The notes below the pieces were generated by a model, which saw only the letters and a list, made by a program, of their open reading frames with translations, had not been told where the DNA came from and ran no database searches. Below are positions 58,393-64,000 of a stretch of DNA of 64,000 nt, in pieces. Origin of the DNA: SB15 sp964639245 (GTDB taxonomy: Bacteria > Chloroflexota > Anaerolineae > Aggregatilineales > J027); the NCBI GenBank assembly GCA_964639245.1, contig CAZXCU010000002.1, positions 124,001 to 188,000 of the forward strand. The letters run 5' to 3'. The stretch's first letter is position 1; every line of letters begins with the position of its first letter. Both the position numbers and the translations under genes were made by a program.

Positions 58393-58998
58393 ATGGCCTT
58401 TACATTACCTGATTTGCCGTATGCCCACAATGCGCTTGAACCCCATATTGATGCCAAGACGATGGAAATTCATCACGGCAAACACCACAACGCCTATGTC
58501 ACCAATGTCAACGCGGCGCTGGCGGGAACCCCATTTGAAAATATGAGCGTGGAAGATTTGCTGCGGAGTATTAACGAAGTTCCCGCCGACAAACGCACCG
58601 CCGTTCAAAATAATGGGGGTGGTCACGCCAACCACAGTTTGTTCTGGGTGACGTTGAGTCCCAATGGTGGCGGTGAACCCACGGGTGAACTGGCGGAAGC
58701 CATCAACAGCGCGTTTGGTAGTTTCGATGAATTTAAAAAACAATTCGCGGATGCTGCGACCAAGCGGTTTGGTTCGGGATGGGCGTGGCTGGTGGTCAAC
58801 AGTGGGAAAGTGGAAGTCTATTCCACCGCCAATCAGGACAGCCCGTACATGGAAGGCAAAACGCCGATTCTGGGCTTGGATGTGTGGGAACATGCCTACT
58901 ATCTGAATTATCAGAATCGCCGTCCCGATTACATTGCCGCGTTCTGGAATGTGGTCAATTGGGCGAAAGTGGCGGAATTGTACGCTGCGGCGAAATAG
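58393..58998 (+). CDS. sodA: Superoxide dismutase, Fe/Mn type
   Basis: A 201-residue superoxide dismutase that converts superoxide to hydrogen peroxide and oxygen in the cytoplasm. The metal ligands are H27 (HHGKHHNAYV), a His in GGGHANHSLFW, and the Asp and His in DVWEHAYYLNYQNRRPDYI. The stretch GGGHANHSLFW, together with GSGWAWLVV, fits Mn or cambialistic enzymes. GAAGGAG precedes the ATG. A 12-pair hairpin follows the stop. There is no export signal. Confidence 0.95.
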   Translation: MAFTLPDLPYAHNALEPHIDAKTMEIHHGKHHNAYVTNVNAALAGTPFENMSVEDLLRSINEVPADKRTAVQNNGGGHANHSLFWVTLSPNGGGEPTGELAEAINSAFGSFDEFKKQFADAATKRFGSGWAWLVVNSGKVEVYSTANQDSPYMEGKTPILGLDVWEHAYYLNYQNRRPDYIAAFWNVVNWAKVAELYAAAK

Positions 58999-59016
58999 CG
59001 TTCAGGAAATCAGCGT

Positions 59017-59049
59017 TCAGCAGTCAGCTTTTTTCCGGCTGGCTGCTGA
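59017..59049. terminator. Hairpin after sodA
   Basis: TCAGCAGTCAGC and GCTGGCTGCTGA form a 12-pair stem with one G-T and a T-rich loop. It separates sodA from the convergent DUF6891 pseudogene, which ends at 59053. Confidence 0.65.
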
Positions 59050-59052
59050 TAG

Positions 59053-59652
59053 CTAAAAAAGGGGTTTTTGAAAATTTTGTGCGGGGTTGTCTCGCCGTTT
59101 TTTCCAATCCAAATTAATGACTCCAATTCGCCAGCGAATATCCCCATTCCATTGGGTTTGTAAGCCATGTCGTTCTAAAACAGCGACCACTTCATGTCCA
59201 ATTTTAATGTCGGCTTCGTTTGTTCCTTCCACTGAGCAGTAGCCGAGATAGAGATTGCTGCCAAGCGCAACGGCTTAGGTATCTTGTTCATGATAAAAAG
59301 TGCCACCCCGCGCTTTTTTATTTTCTTTTAATTCGCTTTCTAAAGCGCAATAACCACAAGTGCCACAACAATAATAATGCTGGCGGGCTAAAATTCCTGA
59401 ACTTTCGAGTTCAGCAAAGGCTTGATCTAATTTGTCACAATCAGTAGGGTAGTCCCAAGTAGATTGCTCATCATAATGAGAATTTAGCTTTTCAATGGTG
59501 ATGCGTTTTACGATTGCTTCAAGGTTATCATCTTGGTAGATATTACTTATATTCCCGACAGTTGCATCAATGATTTGTTGCTTTGTTTCAAAACCACCTT
59601 TGACATCTCGTTCGATATAGAAGACTATTTTTTGGTAAAGTTCGCGTTCCAT
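59053..59652 (-). pseudogene. DUF6891-like gene interrupted by one in-frame stop
   Basis: The minus strand from 59652 codes for 125 residues resembling the first part of DUF6891 proteins (ILARQHYYCCGTCGYCALESE... GGTFYHEQDT), then a TAA at 59275-59277. The same frame continues without a break for 73 codons: ALGSNLYLGYCSVEG, ADIKIGHEVVAVLERHGL and WNGDIRWRIGVINLDWKKRR are the expected C-terminal part, ending in TAG at 59053. So a single nonsense codon splits an otherwise whole gene of about 199 codons. It starts 2 bases after the Uma2 stop, last in a four-gene operon. Confidence 0.8.
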
Positions 59653-59654
59653 AT

Positions 59655-60242
59655 CTATTCCTCTGGAAAAATGGCTCGAACGGCTACTGCAAAATCGGGT
59701 AACACGTTCCCACCTGTCATTGTATCGCCCACGCGGTAAGTATCGGTGAGGAGTGTTCCCGCGTCGTTCAAACGGTGTACCTCCACCAATTTATCCTCAG
59801 GGTAGACTGTCCAGACAACCTGTGTTCCCGCTTCTAAATAATCGTGGACTTTTTGACGGACACTTTTGGCGGTTTCGCTGTCCGAAATGACCTCAACCGC
59901 TAAATTGGGTGCGACTGGAAACGCATTCCCCACCAAGCCTTGCGCCCGTTGTTTCGTGATATACGCCACATCAGGCAAACGAACTTTCCCTCCGCCCAAA
60001 TGATAACCCCCATCCGCCCCACTCACATAACCGATATTTTTAGACAGGACATGCACATTCAAGAAAGCAAGAATAATCGCTGCGATAACCGTGTTTATGC
60101 GGTCAGAAGGAGACCTACGCTCAGATTTTCCTTTTTCAACAATCCTGCCATCCACAAGTTCCAACCGTTTGTTTTCATTTGCCGGTAAACGAGTAATCGC
60201 TAAATATTCTTCAATGGTGTAAAGTCTTTCCTGTAGATCCAT
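59655..60242 (-). CDS. Uma2 family putative endonuclease (DUF820)
   Basis: A 195-residue member of the Uma2/DUF820 group of PD-(D/E)XK-like nucleases, abundant in Cyanobacteria and Chloroflexota. Characteristic parts are YTIEEYLAI, KRLELVDGRIV, LPDVAYI, NLAVEVISDSETAKSVRQKVHDYLEAGTQVVWTVYPEDKLVEVH, which contain the acidic and Lys positions of the presumed active site. Biological role is not settled. Its start abuts the methyltransferase stop (TAAATG), so the genes are co-transcribed. Confidence 0.88.
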   Translation of the reverse strand: MDLQERLYTIEEYLAITRLPANENKRLELVDGRIVEKGKSERRSPSDRINTVIAAIILAFLNVHVLSKNIGYVSGADGGYHLGGGKVRLPDVAYITKQRAQGLVGNAFPVAPNLAVEVISDSETAKSVRQKVHDYLEAGTQVVWTVYPEDKLVEVHRLNDAGTLLTDTYRVGDTMTGGNVLPDFAVAVRAIFPEE

Positions 60243-61097
60243 TTACGGAAACCTTCCCCAAAAACCGAACTCAGTCTCATCATTTTTGCGGCGTAGGACA
60301 GCCTGTAGGAAAAATGCCCGTAAGGGGCGTAAGGTGCGGCGATAGAGGCGATACAGCAGCAAGGGCAGGCCATCCACCTCGCGGACAGGGGTAGCAGCCG
60401 GCGACTCATAGGAAAGAAGTTGTTGGCGCTGACCTTTGAAGGCTACCACAACAGCGCGGTTGGTGAGTCCATCATCAGAGGTCGGAAAGCCACATTCATA
60501 CGCCGAGGTGAAACCCACTTCCGCGAGGGCATTGTACAGCGAGGCACGGGTCAGCCAGAAACTTTGCGGGTTATCCAGCGATTGATACACCTTTTGCATT
60601 TTTTCGTCAGGCGAACTTTCGGGTACATGTTCCAGAAAAACGCGGCCCCAATAGGTTTTGCCGTTATATGCTCGTGCCTCAATCGGAAACGGGCTGACGT
60701 GGGTGTCAATCACCACAAACCCACCACACACCTCATAAATCTGTTCTAAAAAGTGAAAAACTTCTGGTGTATCCAGATGGTAAAGAATCCCCAAACACAG
60801 CACGACATCAAATGTGCCATATTTTTCCTTGCTGAGATGACGGATATCGTCCTGAAAAAATTGGATGTTGGTCAGATTCAGGGCTTGTTTGGCGGCTTCG
60901 GCTTTTTCAAGGTTGGCGGCACGGCCTTCGGTGGCAATGACGGTTGCGCCACGACGGGCAAATTCCAACCCGAAATCGCCATGATAGCAGGCCAAGTCTA
61001 ATATTCTTAATTCCGCAAGGGGTTTGGGGGTGGTATCGGCAACCACTTGCAGAACCCGCTGGAGTCGTAGACTTTCTCGGTTCACAGGTGTTTTCAT
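60243..61097 (-). CDS. Class I SAM-dependent methyltransferase
   Basis: A 284-residue methyltransferase. The SAM-binding region is ILDLACYHGDFGLEFARRGATVIATEG (GxG pattern degenerate but recognisable), then FFQDDIRHL and DVVLCLGILYHLDTP for motifs II-IV. The C-terminal 90 residues contain a long basic tail. No substrate can be named. The start overlaps the stop of the YciI gene by 4 bases (ATGA) and the stop abuts the Uma2 start, so this is the second gene of a tight operon. Confidence 0.85.
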   Translation of the reverse strand: MKTPVNRESLRLQRVLQVVADTTPKPLAELRILDLACYHGDFGLEFARRGATVIATEGRAANLEKAEAAKQALNLTNIQFFQDDIRHLSKEKYGTFDVVLCLGILYHLDTPEVFHFLEQIYEVCGGFVVIDTHVSPFPIEARAYNGKTYWGRVFLEHVPESSPDEKMQKVYQSLDNPQSFWLTRASLYNALAEVGFTSAYECGFPTSDDGLTNRAVVVAFKGQRQQLLSYESPAATPVREVDGLPLLLYRLYRRTLRPLRAFFLQAVLRRKNDETEFGFWGRFP

Positions 61098-61399
61098 GAA
61101 CCTGATTTTAGCAGGGCGATGCGATAGGGGAAAAGTTCCGCCTGCATCACGCCTTTTTGGACAGCCGGGTCATTGAGCATGATGGCTCTGGCTGCATCGT
61201 CGTCGTCGGCCTCAAAAATGGCAATGCCGAAAGAGGTGTCATCCGTGTTCAGGGTGCGGCCTGCCAGTGTGAGGACTCCCTGCGCCAGCAGTGTCTTGAG
61301 ATAGTTGAAATGTTCGCTGACGATGGCATCTTCTTCCGGGGTGGATTCGATCAGCATCGCTAGGCGGCTGGGTTGAATTTTATACAGATATTGCGGCAT
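61094..61399 (-). CDS. YciI-like protein
   Basis: A 101-residue protein of the YCII family, small dimeric alpha/beta-barrel proteins related to muconolactone isomerase-like folds. Family features are EHFNYLKTLLAQGVLTLAGRTL and FEADDDDAARAIMLNDPAVQKGVMQAELFPYRI. I start at the ATG at 61399; the GTG four codons upstream is less likely because AGGA, the probable ribosome binding site, lies between. First gene of the operon with the methyltransferase, Uma2 and DUF6891 genes. Confidence 0.85.
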   Translation of the reverse strand: MPQYLYKIQPSRLAMLIESTPEEDAIVSEHFNYLKTLLAQGVLTLAGRTLNTDDTSFGIAIFEADDDDAARAIMLNDPAVQKGVMQAELFPYRIALLKSGS

Positions 61400-61526
61400 G
61401 GTTTTCCTCACATTTTTAAGAAAAGTATAACCTTAAAATCGTGTGAAAACAAACGTTCTAAAGTTAGAAAATTTTAGTAATGGGATATTTAAGGGTAGAA
61501 TAGATGAAATTTAGAGGGAAAGAACA

Positions 61527-61949
61527 ATGGAACAACTCGCTGAGGGGTTGCTGCGAGCGTATGATTGTGATGGACAAATTGTGATTTTTCGTCTGACTAA
61601 TATGACACGCAAAACGCTGGATGTATGGTATGAAGCGTGTCAGGCGTATATGCGGCAGTGTTTGGATGAACAGCGCCCTTCGTTAATTTTGCAGGATTAT
61701 TCTTCGCCCAACATGGCGCTGACCCCCTATTTTGGGCATCAAGGGCAGCTTTTGACGAATATCTACCCGGAATTGTCCGGGCGCACGGCGATTCTTTTGC
61801 CCAGTTCGTTAGAAGCGCACCGTCTGCGATTGTATCTGATGAAATCTGTCAACAAAAACACACGCCAGCGCAACATTTTTGCGACCCAAGACGAGGCGCT
61901 GCGCTGGTTAAAACAGGTGGCTGTTCATCCCTGTGATGACGAGTCCTAA
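61527..61949 (+). CDS. Small STAS/SpoIIAA-like protein of unknown function
   Basis: A 140-residue soluble protein. The alternating pattern IVIFRLTNMTRKTLDVWYEACQAYMRQC, PSLILQDYSS, GRTAILLP and NIFATQDEALRWLKQV (ending in a helix) resembles the STAS/SpoIIAA-like fold, but I see no phosphorylatable Ser in the usual place, so the assignment is tentative. GAGGGAAAGAAC precedes the ATG. It is divergent from the YciI operon and precedes the phosphohexomutase gene by 80 bases. Confidence 0.55.
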   Translation: MEQLAEGLLRAYDCDGQIVIFRLTNMTRKTLDVWYEACQAYMRQCLDEQRPSLILQDYSSPNMALTPYFGHQGQLLTNIYPELSGRTAILLPSSLEAHRLRLYLMKSVNKNTRQRNIFATQDEALRWLKQVAVHPCDDES

Positions 61950-62029
61950 AAATTACTGAAAAAAATTCCACTCTGCTGAAAACCCGCTATAATGCTTAAT
62001 GGCTAACCTTTCTGTTAAGAGGAAAATCA

Positions 62030-63463
62030 ATGGCTATTTCATTTGGAACTGACGGATGGCGGGCGGTTATCGCCGATGAATTTACGTTTGAAAATGTGCG
62101 GTTGGTCAGTCAAGCCACTGCTGATTATATTAATGAAGAACTACGTACCAGTGATGATCCCTTGGTTGTTGTGGGGTATGATACGCGCTTCTTGTCGGAT
62201 CGTTTTGCAATGGCTGTTTCGGCTGTGATGGCTGCCAACGGGATTCGTGTGCTGCTGACCCGTGCCGATTCGCCGACTCCCGCCGTGTCTTATAACGTCG
62301 TGGCGAAGGGCGCAACCGCCGGGGTGATGATCACCGCCAGCCACAATCCCCCGCGTTATAACGGCTTTAAACTCAAAGCGGCAAATGGCTGTTCCGCTTC
62401 GCCTGAGGATTGTAAAAAAGTCGAAGGGTATCTCGCCAAATTGCTGCAAAGTGGCAAAGCCCCACAGGTGATGGATTACGAAGAAGCGCTGAAAAAAGAC
62501 CTGATTGTGCGGTTTGACCCGGCGTGGCTGTATTTTGAACATTTGCAACATCTGCTGGATATGGATGTGATTTCGCAGAGTGAAGCGCGGGTGATTGCCG
62601 ACCCGATGTTTGGTTCGGGGCGCGGCATTTTCCAGGCGATTTTAGCCCGGACTCGCTGCGATGTAGAAGAAATTCGCGGGTATATGAATCCGGGTTTTCA
62701 GGGGATTCATCCTGAACCGATTATGCCCTATTTGAATTTGCTTTCGGCGACGATCCGGCGAAATCATGCCGATGTCGGGTTGGCAACCGATGGGGATGCA
62801 GACCGGATTGGTGCAATGGATGGCAATGGCGAATTTGTCAGCCCGCATGTTGTGATGGCCTTAGCGCTGCGCTATCTAGTCGAAAAACGCGGGATGAAGG
62901 GCAGCGTCGTGAAAACTGTTTCCACCACCGCCATGCTGAATCGGATTTGTAACAAATATGGCCTCGATATTGTCGAAACACCCGTCGGCTTCAACCACAT
63001 TGCCGATTTGATGATTAACGGTGATGTGCTGATTGGCGGGGAAGAAAGCGGGGGCATCAGCATCAAGGGGCATATTCCCGAAGGCGATGGTGTGCTGATG
63101 GGCTTGGTACTCTTGGAAGTCATGGGGGCGTATCGTGCGCCACTGCATGAAATTATCGCCGATTTGCAGAAAGATTTTGGCCCGCATGTGTACCGCCGGA
63201 CTGATATTCACCTCAAGCAACCCGTTTCCAAAAAAGAGATGGTCAAAAAATTGGCGGACAGCGCCCCTGCAACCATGGCAGGCCAGACGGTGCGGGATGT
63301 ACAAACCACCGATGGGATTAAATTTGTGCTGGCGGATGAAAGCTGGTTGTTGATTCGGCCTAGCGGGACAGAACCCGTGCTGCGCGTGTATTCCGAAGGG
63401 ACAAGCCAGCAAAGCGTGGATGAAATGCTCGCGGCGGGACGGGTCATGGCAGGGGTGGAGTAG
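62030..63463 (+). CDS. Phosphoglucomutase/phosphomannomutase family protein
   Basis: A 477-residue alpha-D-phosphohexomutase, the second in this window. FGTDGWRAVIADEFT opens it, the phosphoserine lies in GVMITASHNPPRYNGFK, the metal loop is TDGDADRIGAMD, the sugar loop is GGEESGG and the phosphate loop is IRPSGTEPVLRVY. FGTDGWR and GGEESGG suggest phosphoglucomutase activity, which feeds glucose 1-phosphate to glycogen or NDP-sugar synthesis. A TATAAT box lies about 40 bases upstream of the ATG, and AAGAGG precedes it. A terminator-like hairpin follows. Confidence 0.92.
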   Translation: MAISFGTDGWRAVIADEFTFENVRLVSQATADYINEELRTSDDPLVVVGYDTRFLSDRFAMAVSAVMAANGIRVLLTRADSPTPAVSYNVVAKGATAGVMITASHNPPRYNGFKLKAANGCSASPEDCKKVEGYLAKLLQSGKAPQVMDYEEALKKDLIVRFDPAWLYFEHLQHLLDMDVISQSEARVIADPMFGSGRGIFQAILARTRCDVEEIRGYMNPGFQGIHPEPIMPYLNLLSATIRRNHADVGLATDGDADRIGAMDGNGEFVSPHVVMALALRYLVEKRGMKGSVVKTVSTTAMLNRICNKYGLDIVETPVGFNHIADLMINGDVLIGGEESGGISIKGHIPEGDGVLMGLVLLEVMGAYRAPLHEIIADLQKDFGPHVYRRTDIHLKQPVSKKEMVKKLADSAPATMAGQTVRDVQTTDGIKFVLADESWLLIRPSGTEPVLRVYSEGTSQQSVDEMLAAGRVMAGVE

Positions 63464-63508
63464 TTGACCCCTCTCAACAAATTGTGTAGATTCTAAAAGT
63501 GGTTTAAA

Positions 63509-63540
63509 CAGGGGGCGTGTAAGCCCCTTGTCTGTCTTTT
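63509..63540 (+). terminator. Terminator after the phosphohexomutase gene
   Basis: CAGGGGGC and GCCCCTTG form an 8-pair stem (one G-T) with loop GTGTAA, followed by TCTGTCTTTT. The following gene's ribosome binding site overlaps its end. Confidence 0.65.
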
Positions 63541-63552
63541 AGGAGCAGTCGC

Positions 63553-64000
63553 ATGGCACAACCGCAGCATTGGTGGGACAACGTAGGGCTGATTAACCAG
63601 CTTGATTTAACCCATCCCCCCGCCGAAATTGAAGCTGAAGTCGAAGAACTGACCGAATGGTTGGAATGGCTTAAAAAGCTCTCTCAGGAAGCCGATACCA
63701 TGCGGGCGCGTTTGGATAAAAAACGCCAAGAACGCGAAGAGGCCGAAGCGCGAATCGCCGAAATCGTGGAGCGTCAGCGTATGGAAACCGAACAGGAATT
63801 GGAAGAACAACGCCTGCTCATTTTTCAGCAGCAGATTGACTGGCTGAAAAAACGGATTGATACGGTTTGCGACAAAATCATCCGTCAAATGGAAGCGCGT
63901 CGTCAGCGTTTGGAAAAAGAAGCAGCAGAACAGGCTGTCAAAGCGCGGGAAGATTTGCGGGTGTGGGAACTGTTCAAACGCCAGATTTTAGACCCCAAAA
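63553..64000 (+). CDS. Coiled-coil protein, incomplete at the window edge
   Basis: An open reading frame from the ATG at 63553 to the end of the window, 149 codons without a stop. AGGAG lies 10 bases before the ATG. It begins MAQPQHWWDNVGLINQLD and then becomes strongly helical and charged, with long Glu, Arg, Lys and Gln runs in heptad pattern from about residue 30 to the edge: a coiled coil. No signal peptide or membrane segment is seen in the visible part. The rest of the gene, and hence its domain content, lies outside the window. Confidence 0.75.
   Translation, partial: MAQPQHWWDNVGLINQLDLTHPPAEIEAEVEELTEWLEWLKKLSQEADTMRARLDKKRQEREEAEARIAEIVERQRMETEQELEEQRLLIFQQQIDWLKKRIDTVCDKIIRQMEARRQRLEKEAAEQAVKAREDLRVWELFKRQILDPK

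Noticed and set aside
1..64000. CRISPR arrays, tRNA and rRNA genes, prophage
   Set aside because: No regularly spaced repeats, no cloverleaf-like sequence in the gaps, and no integrase, terminase or transposase gene were seen.

Overview
The window reads as chromosomal DNA of a free-living bacterium, most likely Chloroflexota and probably class Anaerolineae. The inference rests on secreted proteins with Thr-Pro linkers followed by SH3-like or WD40/PD40 modules, an FhaA-like FHA protein, a Rex repressor, DegV, a TIR-HEAT protein with a TIR/formylglycine-generating-sulfatase-like partner, and GC-rich palindromic repeats between genes. GC content looks close to 50 percent. No rRNA, tRNA, prophage, transposase or CRISPR array was seen. 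About 61 genes are supported, densely packed on both strands; the last one runs off the right edge.

Layout. 0.2-10.5 kb: envelope and housekeeping genes (CDP-alcohol phosphatidyltransferase, Rieske protein, lone receiver, HtpX protease with a structured leader, a large two-lobe substrate-binding protein, M15-type peptidase, methyltransferase, ornithine aminotransferase). 10.7-15.1 kb: a two-gene TIR operon, TIR/degenerate NACHT/HEAT followed by TIR/FGE-sulfatase-like, the best candidate for an immune or conflict system. 15.4-23.9 kb: GT-C glycosyltransferase, FHA protein, arylamine N-acetyltransferase, small HTH protein, RecJ, PD40 propeller, MDR reductase and DJ-1/PfpI protein. 23.9-24.3 kb: repeat-rich gap. 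24.3-28.1 kb: TldD/TldE and a membrane protein. 28.2-30.7 kb: a VapBC-like module lying between an aminotransferase gene and a copy of that gene's 3' end; the aminotransferase has a long leader with an intrinsic terminator. 30.7-35.4 kb: two S1C proteases, an SDR, and a PP2C phosphatase fused to two deoxyribosyltransferase/TIR-like domains. 35.6-38.4 kb: nucleotidyltransferase, phosphohexomutase and left-handed beta-helix acyltransferase, which together look like a split GlmM/GlmU route to a UDP-sugar. 38.5-46.3 kb: SH3/WD40 protein, 7Fe ferredoxin, Rex, DegV, SLC13/RCK permease, and an FtsW/RodA protein paired with a class B PBP whose catalytic motifs are lost. 46.5-64 kb: MTA phosphorylase, TauE permease, hydrolase, CGNR regulator, kinase/PD40/DUF1697 operon, MreB, EEP phosphodiesterase, GMC oxidoreductase, LuxR regulator, EamA exporter, superoxide dismutase, an operon of YciI, methyltransferase, Uma2 and a nonsense-interrupted DUF6891 gene, a second phosphohexomutase and a coiled-coil protein.

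Themes. (1) Conflict and signalling domains: two TIR proteins, a PP2C with doubled nucleoside-deoxyribosyltransferase-like domains, a PIN toxin, Uma2. (2) Cell shape and envelope: MreB with a changed phosphate-2 motif, FtsW/RodA plus a pseudo-transpeptidase, amino-sugar nucleotide synthesis. (3) Regulation in RNA leaders: htpX and the class III aminotransferase both have a promoter, a leader and an intrinsic terminator ahead of the start codon. (4) Several families of small dispersed palindromic repeats, one of them inside a coding sequence.
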